A stretch of DNA of 64,000 nt from Marinomonas sp. CT5 (GCF_018336975.1 NZ_CP025572.1:4232899-4296898), one strand, 5' to 3'. Shown: positions 25,200 through 38,816, counted from the stretch's first letter. Program-made: numbers and translations. The notes: generated from the sequence alone by a model not told the origin.

Positions 25200-26783
25200 A
25201 TGGAATTCATTTGGATTTTATTTGCCTTTGTATGCGGTCTGGCCGTTAAGATGATCAACTTACCCCCATTAATTGGTTTCTTATTAGCGGGCTTTCTACT
25301 TAACTATGCAGGCTTAAAACCTAGTAGTGCACTGGACACCCTCGCAAATATTGGCATTACCCTCATGCTGTTTAGTATCGGCTTAAAGCTGCATGTCAAA
25401 GATTTGCTTAAGCGTGAAGTTTGGGCTTCGACACTAAGCCATATGGGTATCAGCACCTTGATTTTTGTCGGCTTCGCCCTATTGCTCGGCACCTTAAGCC
25501 TTCCCTATTTTGACTTACTGGATTTTAAAACCGCCGCTTTACTCGGCTTTGCCCTCAGCTTCTCAAGTACAGTCTGTGTGATGAAGTTACTAGAGGAAAG
25601 CAGCGAGCTGAAAACACGTCATGGGCAGCTTTCCCTAGGCATACTGGTCATGCAGGACATTGTCGCCGTGGTTTTCCTTGTCGCGGCAACAGGAAAAATC
25701 CCATCCATTTGGGCATTAGGTTTATTTGCCCTGTTACTGGTTCGTCCTATTATTAACAAAATTGTCGACAAAGCAGGTCACGGGGAAATGCTGCCACTAA
25801 CGGGATTATTCCTTGCTCTAGGTGGCTATGAGCTGTTTTACCTAGTGGGTGTGAAAGGCGATCTGGGGGCATTAATTTTTGGTATCTTGTTGGCGTCTCA
25901 TTCAAAAGCCGCAGAAATGAACAAGTCACTTATGAACTTCAAAGATTTGTTCTTGATTGGCTTTTTCTTATCCATTGGCTTTACCGCGTTACCTACACTC
26001 AGCATGCTAGGCATGAGCCTGATCATCACACTCGTTATCTTGATTAAGTTCGCGCTGTTCTTCTTCCTTCTGACAAAAATGAAACTACGTGGCCGTACCT
26101 CCTTTTTGTCGTCCATGGTTCTATCCAATTACAGTGAATTTGGTTTGATCGTTGCGGCCCTGAGTGTAACAAACGGTTGGTTAGAAAAAGAATGGCTAGT
26201 CGTTTTAGCGCTTTCCGTATCTTTTTCCTTTGTGATTACCAGTATTTTGTATCGTAACGTTCACCGTATGTACCGTAAGAATAAAGACGTCATTCGTCGT
26301 TTTGAAAGCACGGAATGCTTACCTGAAGACATATTCTTGCAACCCGTAAACAGCGACATTCTTGTGGTCGGCTTAGGACGAGTTGGACGCGGGGCTTTTG
26401 ACTCGTTAAAAGGTTTGGTTGGCGACACGGTGGCAGGGATGGATGCGGATCGCAACCGTATCAATCAAATGCAAGAAGCAAAAGAAAATGTTTTTTACGG
26501 AGACGGTGAAGATGCGGATTTATGGGAGCGTTTAGACACCTCTCGCATTGAACTTATTTTGCTCGCACTACCAGCAGCGGAAGACACAACTAACGTCGCT
26601 ATACAGCTACGTAAAGCCAACTACACCGGCCAGATCGCCGCTATTGCTCGTTATCAAGATGAAAGAGAAATTCTCATCAGCAGCGGCATCGACAACGTAT
26701 TCAACTTCTATACCGAGGCTGGTACCGGTTTCGCGGAAGAAAGTTTGGCACTGATTCGGCCACCAGAAAACGCTACAGCGTAA
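25200..26783 (+). CDS. CPA2-family cation:proton antiporter with TrkA-N domain
   Basis: A 527-residue inner-membrane antiporter of the Kef/YbaL group. About twelve helices fill residues 1-360; typical are LPPLIGFLLAGFLLNYAGL, TLMLFSIGLKLHVKDL and the conserved FALSFSSTVCVMKLLEESSE, which contains the group's extended helix. A cytoplasmic TrkA-N nucleotide-binding domain follows (residues ~380-510: DILVVGLGRVGRGAFDSLKG, then GMDADRN). Predicted to export potassium or sodium against protons and be gated by NAD(H). ATG with AAGGAA upstream; a terminator follows. Confidence 0.88.
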   Translation: MEFIWILFAFVCGLAVKMINLPPLIGFLLAGFLLNYAGLKPSSALDTLANIGITLMLFSIGLKLHVKDLLKREVWASTLSHMGISTLIFVGFALLLGTLSLPYFDLLDFKTAALLGFALSFSSTVCVMKLLEESSELKTRHGQLSLGILVMQDIVAVVFLVAATGKIPSIWALGLFALLLVRPIINKIVDKAGHGEMLPLTGLFLALGGYELFYLVGVKGDLGALIFGILLASHSKAAEMNKSLMNFKDLFLIGFFLSIGFTALPTLSMLGMSLIITLVILIKFALFFFLLTKMKLRGRTSFLSSMVLSNYSEFGLIVAALSVTNGWLEKEWLVVLALSVSFSFVITSILYRNVHRMYRKNKDVIRRFESTECLPEDIFLQPVNSDILVVGLGRVGRGAFDSLKGLVGDTVAGMDADRNRINQMQEAKENVFYGDGEDADLWERLDTSRIELILLALPAAEDTTNVAIQLRKANYTGQIAAIARYQDEREILISSGIDNVFNFYTEAGTGFAEESLALIRPPENATA

Positions 26784-26835
26784 CCAGCAAATAAATGTCC
26801 ACTTAGTCTGATTGAAATGGACTATTTTAAAACTC

Positions 26836-26872
26836 AAAAGGCAGTATCTCAAAAGAGGGACTGCCTTTTATC
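26836..26872 (+). terminator. Terminator of the antiporter gene
   Basis: AAAAGGCAGT pairs with ACTGCCTTTT across a fourteen-base loop, ending in T residues. Confidence 0.75.
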
Positions 26873-27016
26873 ATAGCGGCTATGTAAGTGCTGAATACAG
26901 TTTGATGCCTCCGCCACACGGTTGAACTTGCACGCTGAGCCATAATAATGAATGATGCCAACTAAACATAAAGCATTTTATCTTTTCAAACACACTATCT
27001 TCAATTTCGAGCGACG

Positions 27017-27871
27017 ATGACGACGCCTTTATATGATCACGTTTCATTTGAAAGTTCAGGCATTAGCTTGTGGTCTCATCTCGACTCGCCATTGACAGAA
27101 GAGATGGTTCAGAAATTTTTAAAACCTCATACCAGTGCCAACTATTTTCTAATGTTCGTCAATGACAGCCTTGTTCATTATTGCGTGGATTTGAAAAATA
27201 TCACGGTATCTGCAGGACAAGTGCTTTTCATCAAGCCGGGGCAAATTCGCATTCCCCCAAGCAGTAAAAACAAAGCAGAATACTATAAAGTTATTTTCAA
27301 TGAAGAAATCTATGGCTTATTACCTAGCCCTTGCCGTTTTTGGTTGGATCCGCTGAATGAACAAAAGGTGGCTATGTCAACGCAGGCATGGCAACGAATG
27401 AATGATGCATTAATGCTCTTGCGCACCGCTATCCAAACAGCCGCTCCCTTAACTATCAGAATGGCGTATTTAAATTCGGTGTTACAGGAATTAGAACATG
27501 CTTATTTTTCTAACATTGAAAAGGAACCCAAGAAACGGCAGGTTCAATCATTTCTTCATTTCCAAACCTTGATTGAAAATGAGTTCATCGCACAACCTGC
27601 CATTTCTGAAATAGCCAAGACCCTTGCTCTGAGTGATACCAGCCTATACCAGCTGGTAAAAGAATGGGCTGGAGTATCACCGAAAGAATACCTTAATCGC
27701 CGGGTTGTTTTAGAAGCTCAACGTCTACTGATTTACTCCAATCTATCGGTAAAAGAGCTAGCGGTACGGCTAGGGTTTGCCGATGAAAACTACCTTTCCC
27801 GTTTTTTCCGTAAGCAAACAGGGCAATCGATTACAGACTTTTTAGTGAAATTTAACGATATGTCTAGCTAG
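27017..27871 (+). CDS. AraC-family transcriptional regulator
   Basis: A 284-residue regulator. The N-terminal ~140 residues form a cupin-like sensor (QVLFIKPGQIRIPPSSKNK); the C-terminal ~95 residues hold two HTH motifs (ISEIAKTLALSDTSLYQLVK and VKELAVRLGFADENYLSRFF). It is followed after 77 bases by an SDR oxidoreductase gene in the same direction, which is the most likely target or operon partner. ATG 27017 has only a weak ribosome-binding site. Confidence 0.87.
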   Translation: MTTPLYDHVSFESSGISLWSHLDSPLTEEMVQKFLKPHTSANYFLMFVNDSLVHYCVDLKNITVSAGQVLFIKPGQIRIPPSSKNKAEYYKVIFNEEIYGLLPSPCRFWLDPLNEQKVAMSTQAWQRMNDALMLLRTAIQTAAPLTIRMAYLNSVLQELEHAYFSNIEKEPKKRQVQSFLHFQTLIENEFIAQPAISEIAKTLALSDTSLYQLVKEWAGVSPKEYLNRRVVLEAQRLLIYSNLSVKELAVRLGFADENYLSRFFRKQTGQSITDFLVKFNDMSS

Positions 27872-27948
27872 TACAATGATTTGTCTCTGTGTCATGTCGG
27901 CCCATTTTTCTACACTACCTCTATCACAAATTAACAAGAGGTGTCGTA

Positions 27949-28683
27949 ATGAAGAGTGTGTTAATCACTGGCGCAAATCAGGGAATAGGTTTGGCAACAG
28001 CGAAACATTTGGCTCATCAAGGATATTATGTTTACTTGGCTTGCCGTAACCCAGATGCTGGAGCATCTGCCGTAGAAACGCTAAAAGCGGAAGGGATTGA
28101 AAATGCCTCCTGTGTCCTATTAGATGTGACGGATCAGACATCAATTGATTTAGCGGTAGAAGAGGTGCTAAAGCAGTCAAATAGCCTAGATGCGCTCATC
28201 AATAACGCGGGCATTCTGGGTAGCGTCAACTCAGATGGCAGCATCTCCATTGAAGAAATTAAACGCGTTTTTGAAACCAATGTTTTTGGCGTGATAAGCG
28301 TCACACGTGCTTTTCTTCCTTTGTTGCTACAGTCTAGTGCACCACGTATTGTCCATATTAGCAGTGGACTTGGATCACTTACGAATCAAAGCGACCCAGA
28401 CTGGTTGTTTGCTCAATACAAAAGTGAGGCTTACTTTCCCTCTAAAACAGCCCTTAATGCTTATTGTGTGGCACTCGCCGCAAAACTTAAATCAACCAGA
28501 TGTAAAGTTAACCTTGTGGATCCTGGCTTTGTAAAAACGGCTTTTAATGGCTTTCAGGGGTTACATGACCCAGCTAAGGCCGCGAAATTTATAAGCCATG
28601 CCGCAACGCTTCCTGAAGATGGTCCAACGGGTTGCTTTCTCTCAGAGTCAGAAGGATCATCAAATGGCATAATGCCTTGGTAA
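27949..28683 (+). CDS. SDR-family oxidoreductase, carbonyl reductase-like
   Basis: A 244-residue short-chain dehydrogenase. It begins MKSVLITGANQGIGLATAK with the cofactor loop; NNAGILGS, HISSGLGSL (catalytic Ser) and Y-F-P-S-K (YxxxK) follow. The pattern is closest to NADPH carbonyl reductases that act on varied small aldehydes and ketones. ATG 27949 was chosen because CAAGAGGTG precedes it and the fold starts here; a frame twenty codons longer adds nothing. Function in the cell unknown. Confidence 0.85.
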   Translation: MKSVLITGANQGIGLATAKHLAHQGYYVYLACRNPDAGASAVETLKAEGIENASCVLLDVTDQTSIDLAVEEVLKQSNSLDALINNAGILGSVNSDGSISIEEIKRVFETNVFGVISVTRAFLPLLLQSSAPRIVHISSGLGSLTNQSDPDWLFAQYKSEAYFPSKTALNAYCVALAAKLKSTRCKVNLVDPGFVKTAFNGFQGLHDPAKAAKFISHAATLPEDGPTGCFLSESEGSSNGIMPW

Positions 28684-28786
28684 ACCCTATCCGATCAGAC
28701 GCTATTGGCACGGCTTAAAAAATAAAAAAATGCCATAAAAAAACACGGAATCATTCACATGACACCATATTTTTTATTGAATCTAG

Positions 28787-28957
28787 TTACGCTGATTTCG
28801 CCTCATCCAGCTTAGCTTTCACCGCTTCAGCTTTCTCTGTCAGTTCTGAATAAAGCCTGATATCACCACCGCGCTGGGCCTGCATGGCTTTTTCGAGTAA
28901 ATCGCCATATTCTTTTTCGAGCTTTTTAGTAGGGTCGGACTTTAAAAAAGAAAACAT
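28787..28957 (-). CDS. DUF6435 (Lacal_2735-type) small protein, 56 aa
   Basis: A frame from ATG 28957 to TAA 28787. The product starts MFSFLKSDPTKKLEKEYG and continues with LLEKAMQAQRGGDIRLYSEL, which fits a family of ~55-residue helical proteins common in marine bacteria. Function unknown. It is probably a short helical hairpin. Isolated gene, opposite to the SDR gene. Confidence 0.75.
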   Translation of the reverse strand: MFSFLKSDPTKKLEKEYGDLLEKAMQAQRGGDIRLYSELTEKAEAVKAKLDEAKSA

Positions 28958-29037
28958 AAGTAGCCTGTCGTTGTGAGTTGATAAAATTCATACGACACGG
29001 AGCGAGATTTAGATCGTTTTAGTTAGCGATGAAGCAA

Positions 29038-29078
29038 ACAAAAACGCCAATCAGATTTCTCTGATTGGCGTTTTGACT
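29038..29078 (-). terminator. Terminator of gltBD
   Basis: AAAACGCCAATCAG pairs perfectly with CTGATTGGCGTTTT around a six-base loop; the T run on the minus strand ends the gltB-gltD transcript. Confidence 0.88.
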
Positions 29079-29119
29079 TAACACTCTACAAGGTTGCGAG
29101 CGCGACTAAGACATTGTGA

Positions 29120-30547
<1,428 letters not shown>

Positions 30548-30659
30548 CTATCTCCTCGGCCGCCTGTAAACAGACGGCACTTCTCTCAAATGGGTCAGAC
30601 TGATTCGTTCACAGAGTTTGACTTGAACTCATTCAAGCCAAACTCCATAACAGCGTGTT

Positions 30660-33600
30660 TTATTCCGGACGTTGACGAGTATTAGCCAATAGCGCGCCTA
30701 AACTTGCGGCTTTTGGCTTAACTAGCCAGAACTTGCCAATGTAGTCATAGAAGTTTTCTAGGATTTCTTGGCCCCATTCGCTGTCAGTTTCTCGGACGTA
30801 TTCTTCGATCACAGAGCGAAGGTGTGAACGATATTCTTCCGTTAATTCCGTACCGATACGGTGGATTTCTACCAATTCATGATTGTATTTATCCACGAAA
30901 GTACGGTCTAAATCGAGTACGTAAGCGAAGCCGCCTGTCATACCCGCACCAAAGTTGTAACCTGTATTACCAAGTACCGTCACCATACCGCCAGTCATGT
31001 ATTCACAGCAGTGATCGCCTGCGCCTTCAATAACGGTATGTGTACCCGAGTTACGTACGGCAAAACGTTCACCTGCTGTACCCGCTGCGAACAACTTACC
31101 GCCCGTCGCGCCATACAAACAAGTGTTACCAATAATGGCGGATTCTTGTGAATTGAAAACGGACCCTTTTGGCGGACGAATAACCAGCTTACCACCAGTC
31201 ATGCCTTTACCAACGTAGTCGTTAGCATCCCCTTCTAGGTACATATGCAAACCGCCAGCGTTCCAAACACCAAAACTCTGACCCGCTGTGCCGTTCAATT
31301 TCAGTGTAAGAGGCGTATCCGCCATGCCTTGGTTGCCGTAGCGTTTCGCAATTTCACCCGATAAACGCGCGCCGATAGAACGATCACAGTTGGTGACATC
31401 AAAGGCAAACTCGCCGCCTTCTTTTTCTTCCACCACGTCTTTCACTGTGTCCCACATTTTTAATGCCAATAGGCCTTTATCGTGTGGCGGGTTAAACGGA
31501 GTCTGACAATATTGCGCTTTATCCGCTGGAATCGCATCGTTACTTAAAATAGGCGACAAATCTAAGTTATTTTGCTTTTCGGTTTCACCTGGCAAGATAG
31601 TCAAAAGATCCGTACGACCAATCAAATCTTGCAGGCTGGCAACACCCAGCTTCGCTAACCATTGACGTGTATCTTCGGCCATAAAACGGAAGAAGTTTTT
31701 GATCATTTCTACCGTGCCAATGAAGTGTTCATCACGCAACATTTGATCCTGAGTAGCAACACCTGTCGCACAGTTGTTCAAATGACAAATTCGCAAGAAC
31801 TTACAACCCATGGCCACCATAGGTGTCGTACCAAAGCCAAAGCTTTCTGCTCCAAGAATGGCTGCTTTTACAACATCCAGACCCGTTTTTAGACCGCCAT
31901 CTGTTTGTAGACGAATATTGCCGCGAAGATCATTAGAGCGCAGCGCTTGTTGAGCTTCCGCTAAACCTAACTCCCAAGGAGAACCCGCATGGCGAATCGA
32001 AGTAATTGGTGATGCCGCTGTACCACCGTCATAACCAGAAATGGTAATCAAATCGGCATAGGCTTTTGCCACACCCGCAGCGATCGTACCGACACCCGGT
32101 TCAGATACCAGCTTCACAGATACCAGGGCATCTGGGTTAACTTGTTTCAAATCGAAAATCAGCTGAGCCAAATCTTCAATCGAATAAATGTCGTGATGTG
32201 GTGGAGGTGAAATCAAAGTTACACCCGGAACCGCATAACGTAGACGAGCAATTAAGCCGTTTACTTTACCGCCCGGTAACTGACCACCTTCGCCCGGTTT
32301 CGCACCTTGCGCCACTTTGATCTGCAATACTTCTGCATTCACTAAGTATTCTGGAGTTACACCAAAACGGCCAGAGGCGATTTGTTTGATCTTAGAGCGG
32401 CGCTCAGTGCCATGACGAGCAGGGTCTTCCCCACCCTCACCAGAGTTAGAGCGACAACCTAATTCGTTCATCGCTTGCGCTAGCGCTTCATGAGCTTCTG
32501 GCGACAAAGCCCCTAAAGACATACCTGCAGAATCAAAGCGCGGTAGAATTTGTTCAATCGACTCAACATCATCTAATGCAATAGGCTGAGCTTTATCAGA
32601 CAAGGTAAACAAGTCACGCAGCATTGATGCTGGGCGGTTGTTCACCAACTCAGTGTATTTGCTAAAGTCTTCAAAGCGACCAGTGCCTACAGCGGTTTGT
32701 AAGTTACGCACCACATCAGGGTTAAACGCATGGTATTCCGCTTCATGAACGTATTTTAAATAACCACCTTGCTGAATCGGCTTACGTAATTTCCAAGCAT
32801 TGTTAGCAATGGTTGCTTGATCTTTTTGGAAATCTTCAAAGCGCGCACCTTTGATACGGCTAGGTACACCTTTGAAACATAGGTCGACCACTTTCGAGTC
32901 CAAACCAACGGCTTCAAATAGCTGCGCACCACGATATGAGGCGATGGTAGAAATCCCCATTTTGGAGATGATTTTCATCAAGCCTTTGTTAATACCTTTA
33001 CGGTATTTCACGTGACAAGCAATCGGGTCACCCAATACTTCACCCTTATCAATCATGTCATTGATTAGACGATAAGAAAGATATGGATAAACCGCTGTTG
33101 CACCAAAACCTAATAGTACGGCGAATTGATGAGGGTCACGCGCAAAACCGGTATCTGCGATGATATTAGAATCACAACGCAGACCTTGCTTAGATAAATA
33201 ATGATGCACCGCACCGACAGCCATTGGCGCTGGTATCGGCAAATGACCTTTTTCAATATCTCGATCCGTCAATACAACGATAACCGCGCCATTGCGAACG
33301 ACTTCTTCCGATTTCAATTGCAAGTCTTTAATCGCTTGCTCAAGAGAAACATTTTCTGGATTGTAATTTGTGCTCAAACGCACCAAACGGAAACGATGGT
33401 CATCTAGTGCTAACAAACGGCTGTATTTACGAGGTGACAATACAGGTGAAGACAAGATGATACGGTTCGCGTGTTTTGGTGTTTCTTCAAATAAGTTACG
33501 CTCTACACCGATACAAGTTTCCAAGGACATCACAACAGATTCACGAAGTGGATCGATTGGCGGATTGGTTACCTGCGCAAATTTCTGACGGAAATAATCT

Positions 33601-35111
33601 GTCACTGGACGAGTCTGGCTAGACATAACGGCCATAGGTGTATCATCGCCCATAGAACCTACCGCTTCGTGGCCACTTTCAGCCAAGGGACGAAAGATTT
33701 GCTCGCGCTCTTCAAAAGACACTTGGAACATCTTCTGATAAGTCAGCATTTCTTCTTTTGTAAAAGGTTCAAACTCAAGAGAGGATTCTTCCAATAAAGA
33801 TTCAATGCGAATCGCTTCCTGCTTCAACCATTTTTTGTATGGATGCATGGATTTAAGGCGATTATCGATATCATCTGTATGAAGTACTTTGCCGTTTTGC
33901 GTGTCAATGACTAACATCTGACCAGGACCAACACGACCTTTAGACACCACATCTTCTGATTTATAACCGTAAGTTCCCACTTCAGAAGCCAGTGTAATAA
34001 AGCCATTCTTAGTGATAACCCAACGAGCAGGACGTAAGCCATTACGGTCAAGCATACAAATGGCATGACGTCCGTCCGTCATTACCAAACCTGCTGGGCC
34101 ATCCCAAGGGTCCATATGCATAGAGTTGTACTGATAGAAAGCACGTAACTCTGGATCCATGTTTTCAACGTTTTGCCATGCTGGCGGAATGATCAAGCGC
34201 GCCGCACGGAAAATATCCACACCACCTGTGACCAAGATTTCTAGCATGTTATCCATGGAAGAAGAGTCAGACCCAGTTAAGTTAACCAAAGGCTGTAAAT
34301 CTTGTAGCTCCGGAATCAGTGGCGTACGCAGTTTGCTTGTACGAGCCAATGCCCAGTTACGGTTACCTTCAATGGTATTAATCTCACCATTATGCGCCAA
34401 CATGCGGAATGGTTGCGCCAATGGCCACTTAGGAAGCGTATTAGTAGAGAAGCGCTGGTGAAAAACACAAATCGCGGTTTGCATTTTCTCATTGCCCAAG
34501 TCTTTATAAAAGAAAGGCAAATCTACTGGCATCATCAAGCCTTTATAGGCCAACACTTTGTCAGACAAAGAACAAATGTAGAAGTTTTCGTATTGAGCCA
34601 AGGCGATTTCAGTTTGACGACGAGCAACAAACAGACGTGTCGCGAAGGTACGTGCATCCATACGGTTACTATCAACAAACACTTGCTCGATACGAGGCAA
34701 GCAATCCATTGCAATAATACCTAGACAAGACGCATCAATTGGCACTTCACGCCAGCCTACGACATTCAAGCCTTCAGCCGTCAATTTATTAGTTAGGGTT
34801 TCACGCTGCTCACTAGCCAGCGCGTCATCTTGGTCAAGAAACACCATGCCGATGCCATAAAGATCAGACAGGGTATGATTAAATAAAGCTGTCGCTTCGC
34901 TACGTAAAAAGAGATCTGGCTTTTGGATAAGAAGACCACAGCCATCACCAGTTTTGCCATCAGCAGCGATGCCGCCTCGGTGTGTCATACATGTCAAAGA
35001 CTCAATGGCTGTCTTAAGTAGTTCATGGCTAGTATTGCCTTCCATATGGGCAATTAAGCCAAAGCCACAGTTGTCTTTGAACTCGCCAGGACGATAAAGG
35101 CCTGCATTCAT
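30660..35111 (-). CDS. gltB: Glutamate synthase (NADPH) large subunit
   Basis: A 1483-residue enzyme that makes glutamate from glutamine and 2-oxoglutarate. The N-terminal glutamine amidotransferase nucleophile is C15 in [14 protein letters not shown], so a 14-residue propeptide is removed. The FMN-binding synthase domain is in the middle ([20 protein letters not shown]), with the 3Fe-4S ligands in [20 protein letters not shown]. The C-terminal beta-helix has GXGXG-type repeats. ATG follows GGGAG. It works with GltD and ammonium assimilation by glutamine synthetase. Confidence 0.98.
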   Translation of the reverse strand: MNAGLYRPGEFKDNCGFGLIAHMEGNTSHELLKTAIESLTCMTHRGGIAADGKTGDGCGLLIQKPDLFLRSEATALFNHTLSDLYGIGMVFLDQDDALASEQRETLTNKLTAEGLNVVGWREVPIDASCLGIIAMDCLPRIEQVFVDSNRMDARTFATRLFVARRQTEIALAQYENFYICSLSDKVLAYKGLMMPVDLPFFYKDLGNEKMQTAICVFHQRFSTNTLPKWPLAQPFRMLAHNGEINTIEGNRNWALARTSKLRTPLIPELQDLQPLVNLTGSDSSSMDNMLEILVTGGVDIFRAARLIIPPAWQNVENMDPELRAFYQYNSMHMDPWDGPAGLVMTDGRHAICMLDRNGLRPARWVITKNGFITLASEVGTYGYKSEDVVSKGRVGPGQMLVIDTQNGKVLHTDDIDNRLKSMHPYKKWLKQEAIRIESLLEESSLEFEPFTKEEMLTYQKMFQVSFEEREQIFRPLAESGHEAVGSMGDDTPMAVMSSQTRPVTDYFRQKFAQVTNPPIDPLRESVVMSLETCIGVERNLFEETPKHANRIILSSPVLSPRKYSRLLALDDHRFRLVRLSTNYNPENVSLEQAIKDLQLKSEEVVRNGAVIVVLTDRDIEKGHLPIPAPMAVGAVHHYLSKQGLRCDSNIIADTGFARDPHQFAVLLGFGATAVYPYLSYRLINDMIDKGEVLGDPIACHVKYRKGINKGLMKIISKMGISTIASYRGAQLFEAVGLDSKVVDLCFKGVPSRIKGARFEDFQKDQATIANNAWKLRKPIQQGGYLKYVHEAEYHAFNPDVVRNLQTAVGTGRFEDFSKYTELVNNRPASMLRDLFTLSDKAQPIALDDVESIEQILPRFDSAGMSLGALSPEAHEALAQAMNELGCRSNSGEGGEDPARHGTERRSKIKQIASGRFGVTPEYLVNAEVLQIKVAQGAKPGEGGQLPGGKVNGLIARLRYAVPGVTLISPPPHHDIYSIEDLAQLIFDLKQVNPDALVSVKLVSEPGVGTIAAGVAKAYADLITISGYDGGTAASPITSIRHAGSPWELGLAEAQQALRSNDLRGNIRLQTDGGLKTGLDVVKAAILGAESFGFGTTPMVAMGCKFLRICHLNNCATGVATQDQMLRDEHFIGTVEMIKNFFRFMAEDTRQWLAKLGVASLQDLIGRTDLLTILPGETEKQNNLDLSPILSNDAIPADKAQYCQTPFNPPHDKGLLALKMWDTVKDVVEEKEGGEFAFDVTNCDRSIGARLSGEIAKRYGNQGMADTPLTLKLNGTAGQSFGVWNAGGLHMYLEGDANDYVGKGMTGGKLVIRPPKGSVFNSQESAIIGNTCLYGATGGKLFAAGTAGERFAVRNSGTHTVIEGAGDHCCEYMTGGMVTVLGNTGYNFGAGMTGGFAYVLDLDRTFVDKYNHELVEIHRIGTELTEEYRSHLRSVIEEYVRETDSEWGQEILENFYDYIGKFWLVKPKAASLGALLANTRQRPE

Positions 35112-35572
35112 ACACCAACTCCCACAGTTGAAACATAAAAATAATAACTAGGTAAAATTCGACTATTTAGGTGGCTGGACTAAAAACGACGTTTGGATAC
35201 GCTCGTTTCGAGAATGACTATCATCTGCCCATAAAACCACCGAAATGGATGCTCATACTACCCTGACAGCTGTGAGTACTCAAATTGGCATAGGACTGTT
35301 TTATGTTATTTTGGCGCTTTTTACTGGGGTTTTAGCTTCAAATTAGTGGGACTTAGAGAATTATCTATGGCTGGAGTTTTTCCAAACAGAAAATTCCACT
35401 GTTCATTCAGGTTTTTCAGAGGATTACAGTGAATTTTACTAAATTTATAATTTTTCTATATAAAAAACTCACAAAAGAGCCTTTTAGCGACACATGAGTG
35501 ATTGAAAACAAAAGAAAACACTAGATAGACTGTGATGAAAAGTGATTTAGCCTTATGTCATGCAATGGATGA
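35112..35572. other. 461-base region upstream of gltB
   Basis: It separates gltB from the end of the damX gene (both minus strand) and must contain the gltB promoter. It is AT-rich near 35440-35470. I see no convincing gene, riboswitch or strong terminator. Confidence 0.5.
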
Positions 35573-37129
35573 TTACTGTGCTTTTTTAATATCATCCTGA
35601 ATACCGCGCGCACTTCGTGCCCAAGGATTAAGATCACGAATGTCTTTTGGAAGAGTTTCAGCCGCCGCAATCGCTTCACTTCGATTACGATATAAACCGT
35701 AGACCACTACAAACCAATCCTTGCCATTATGCTTAGACTTAAAGTAACCAAAAGCATCCACACCACCTTGGCCACGTATGAAATCCTTTACCGCCCCTTT
35801 ACTGTAAGTTCCTAGAAGTTGCAGTGTGTAACGGTTTGGATTTTGAGATAACCACCACTCAGTTTTATCAAATGGATCTGGTGTCACTTTTAGGTTCGCT
35901 TGCTCGTTTTTAGAAGGTTCATCTTCAACAGGTATATCTAACACGGGAGCGGGTTGTTCCACAGGAGCTTCAGCACGAATAGGAGCGGTTGAAATCGGCG
36001 CGATTGAAGTCGCAGGTGTAGACGTTGAGCCTTGAGCGGCGGATGAATTGGCTGACGTGCTAATAGGTGGCAATGAAGAACCAGCAGGAATGGGTGGTAA
36101 AATTATGTCACCTTCTTGACCAATTTTCCTTTGCATTGCGTCAATACGTGCAATGGTTTCGGCCGAGGATTGACCTTGTCGCGAACTCAATGGAATAACA
36201 TTGCTGGTTCGATCTGCAGTCGTATTCGATGTGGACGGCTTGTCAGAAAATAAGACCGCGACCAAGATACCCAGCATGACAATTGAAAGCAGCGCCATAT
36301 GGGCAAGGGGAAAACCCATTGCAAGATTAAAACGCAACCTAGATTTTACGGGCTTATTGCCGTTCCCCATCATGGATTGAGCAATCTGGTTAATTTTCCC
36401 TGGGTAGCCTCCAGATTCCTGATGGATCTGTTTTACTTGCTTATCGTTGAACGGTAAGTTTATTCCACCACCTACCGCACGCACTCGATGCAACAAATAA
36501 GCACGAGTTTGCTCTAATGAGTATGGAGCTAAAGTAAATGAATGACTTAATTGTTCATAACGAGAACGCTGATAAGCATCCAAATTACGCGCAAGTGAAT
36601 ACTCACTAAAAAGAACGACGTGAGGAACGGTTTGACTGTCTGTCGACAAAGACATCATATCTAAAAGCATACTGACTGCATCGGTATTTAGCTCTTGAGC
36701 ATTATCGACCAGTATTAAAGCTGCTTGTCCCTTCTCATCTAAATCATGGGAGAATTTAAGCAAAGGACCAAAAGTGGTTTCATTGGGAGGTTGAGTAAAG
36801 TGACTTGCAAAGCCCGCATAGATGGCTTGCAGTAATTGCCCTGCTGTCATTAGCATGGTGGCTTTTACATGACTAACGACCGTTGTATCATCTTGATTTC
36901 GAGCAAACTCCATTAAAAAGCGACTTTTACCACTCCCCTGCGGACCTTGGACGACAGACAATAAACTACTATAACGACTTAAATGCTCAAGCAACGCGAG
37001 CTGTTGATTGCCTTCTTCAGATGCAAAATAGACAGAAGCATCTTTTGAGCCAAACGGGTCCCTCAGCGTCGCTTTGGGGGGCTGATTAAGCGCATCCTCT
37101 AGATCAAACTGAAAGTCTGGCTTAGACAT
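35573..37129 (-). CDS. damX: DamX-like cell-division protein (AAA ATPase plus SPOR)
   Basis: A 518-residue inner-membrane protein. The N-terminal cytoplasmic ExeA-like ATPase domain has Walker A QGPQGSGKSRF (residues ~61-71) and Walker B ALILVDNAQEL. One transmembrane helix lies at about 272-292 (MALLSIVMLGILVAVLF). A Pro/Ser/Ala-rich periplasmic linker follows, then a SPOR domain (~425-510, YTLQLLGTYSKGAVKDFI) that binds denuded septal peptidoglycan. Its place after aroK-aroB is the usual one for damX. ATG with AAAGGA upstream. Confidence 0.88.
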   Translation of the reverse strand: MSKPDFQFDLEDALNQPPKATLRDPFGSKDASVYFASEEGNQQLALLEHLSRYSSLLSVVQGPQGSGKSRFLMEFARNQDDTTVVSHVKATMLMTAGQLLQAIYAGFASHFTQPPNETTFGPLLKFSHDLDEKGQAALILVDNAQELNTDAVSMLLDMMSLSTDSQTVPHVVLFSEYSLARNLDAYQRSRYEQLSHSFTLAPYSLEQTRAYLLHRVRAVGGGINLPFNDKQVKQIHQESGGYPGKINQIAQSMMGNGNKPVKSRLRFNLAMGFPLAHMALLSIVMLGILVAVLFSDKPSTSNTTADRTSNVIPLSSRQGQSSAETIARIDAMQRKIGQEGDIILPPIPAGSSLPPISTSANSSAAQGSTSTPATSIAPISTAPIRAEAPVEQPAPVLDIPVEDEPSKNEQANLKVTPDPFDKTEWWLSQNPNRYTLQLLGTYSKGAVKDFIRGQGGVDAFGYFKSKHNGKDWFVVVYGLYRNRSEAIAAAETLPKDIRDLNPWARSARGIQDDIKKAQ

Positions 37130-37161
37130 AGTCGTCCTTTAACAATAAATAACCAACAAGA

Positions 37162-38268
37162 TTAAGCAATTCTAGCGTGTTTACTTGCGTCGATCGCATC
37201 TAACAAACAGGCGTTAAAATCCTCCATCGGAAAATCCGACGTGACAATCGCACTCCCCATGGCACCAAGTAATACCAAGCGCAAACTACCATCTAAGACT
37301 TTTTTATCTAACGCCATACGCTCAACAAATGTATCAAGTGTCATATTATCTGGCGGCAATATTGGTAAATTTGCAGCTTTAAAAAGCGCTACGGAACGGC
37401 TGACATCATGTTCTGTTAGGTTACCCATACGCCAAGAAAGATCAATCGCTAATATGCTTCCAGCCGCGACAGCTTCACCATGTAACCACTTGCCATACCC
37501 CATTTCAGTTTCAATCGCATGACCAAAAGTGTGACCTAGATTCAAAATGGCGCGAATGCCACCTTCCTTTTCATCTTGAGCAACTACATTGGCTTTAGCC
37601 AGACAGGATCGATAAATTGCATCGCTAATTTTATCATTATCCAGCGCCATCAAGTCTGGCATTTCTTGCTCTAACCAGTCAAAAAATGGTGCGTCACAAA
37701 TCAGACCGTATTTGATGACTTCTGCCATACCCGCGGACAATTCACGCTGAGGCAAACTTTGCAAGGTTTCGGTGTCAATGATCACGGCTTGAGGCTGATA
37801 GAATGCCCCGATCATATTTTTGCCAAGCGGATGGTTCACCCCTGTTTTGCCACCAACAGAAGAATCAACCTGAGATAACAACGTCGTTGGTACTTGAATA
37901 AAAGGCACACCTCGCTGATACGTCGCCGCAGCGAACCCCGCCATATCACCAACAACACCACCACCTAAAGCAATCACAGTCGTTGTGCGATTATGCTTGG
38001 CCGTTAGCAGAGCCGTCATAATAGAACCGTAGGTTTCTAATGTTTTAAAGGATTCACCATCAGGTAAAACACAAGTGTCTACTTTATAGTCTTCGCTGAG
38101 CATAGAAACCATTGATTCCAAATACAAAGGAGCAATGGTTTCATTAGTCACGATCATGACTTGCTTTCCATGAATCGCATCATCAAAAAGGGATTTCTGC
38201 TGGCGAATGCCTCTTCCTATAAAAATAGGATAGCTGCGATCGCCCAAATCAACGGTTAACGTACGCAT
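37162..38268 (-). CDS. aroB: 3-dehydroquinate synthase
   Basis: A 368-residue NAD- and metal-dependent enzyme that cyclises DAHP to 3-dehydroquinate, step two of the shikimate pathway. Conserved stretches: [47 protein letters not shown] and the metal-site [12 protein letters not shown]. The start codon overlaps the aroK stop (TAATG), so translation is coupled to aroK. Confidence 0.97.
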   Translation of the reverse strand: MRTLTVDLGDRSYPIFIGRGIRQQKSLFDDAIHGKQVMIVTNETIAPLYLESMVSMLSEDYKVDTCVLPDGESFKTLETYGSIMTALLTAKHNRTTTVIALGGGVVGDMAGFAAATYQRGVPFIQVPTTLLSQVDSSVGGKTGVNHPLGKNMIGAFYQPQAVIIDTETLQSLPQRELSAGMAEVIKYGLICDAPFFDWLEQEMPDLMALDNDKISDAIYRSCLAKANVVAQDEKEGGIRAILNLGHTFGHAIETEMGYGKWLHGEAVAAGSILAIDLSWRMGNLTEHDVSRSVALFKAANLPILPPDNMTLDTFVERMALDKKVLDGSLRLVLLGAMGSAIVTSDFPMEDFNACLLDAIDASKHARIA

Positions 38269-38816
38269 TAGGATACAGTGGTCTCCATTTTCAAATGTCG
38301 CTTAATCGCATCTAACACTTTATTGGCAACAGATTTTGGGTGACGAGAGTCGGTTTCAACAACCAAGGTCGCCACCTCTCTATACAGAGGATCTCGAACT
38401 TCGAATAACTTTCTTAACGTTGCTCGCGGATCACCCGTTTGCAATAAAGGACGATGAGTACTTTTGGATGTTCGATAGAGCTGCTGAGCAACCGATGCAT
38501 ATAAGTAAACGACTAACGCATTCTCACGAAGAATGTCTCGATTCTCTTCACGCATTACGATACCGCCGCCTGTTGCTAAGACACAATCATCCGCACCAGA
38601 CTGAACTAAGTTCGCTAATGCTTGAGTTTCGCGCTTACGAAAGCCTTCTTCGCCTTCTCGCTCAAAAATCCAAGGAATATCAGCACCAGCATTGTCTTCT
38701 ATAACTTTGTCTAAGTCATAGAACTCTTTGCCCATCGATTGAGAAATCAAACGGCCTATTGTCGTTTTTCCTGCGCCCATTGGGCCTACTAAAATAATAT
38801 TGAGGGCTTTTTTCAT
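38268..38816 (-). CDS. aroK: Shikimate kinase I
   Basis: A 182-residue kinase phosphorylating shikimate. P-loop [12 protein letters not shown] at residues 11-22; shikimate-binding FYDLDKVIE and [13 protein letters not shown] and the lid region STHRPLLQ. Standard length. Placed between the pilQ-like gene and aroB, the usual gammaproteobacterial order. Confidence 0.96.
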   Translation of the reverse strand: MKKALNIILVGPMGAGKTTIGRLISQSMGKEFYDLDKVIEDNAGADIPWIFEREGEEGFRKRETQALANLVQSGADDCVLATGGGIVMREENRDILRENALVVYLYASVAQQLYRTSKSTHRPLLQTGDPRATLRKLFEVRDPLYREVATLVVETDSRHPKSVANKVLDAIKRHLKMETTVS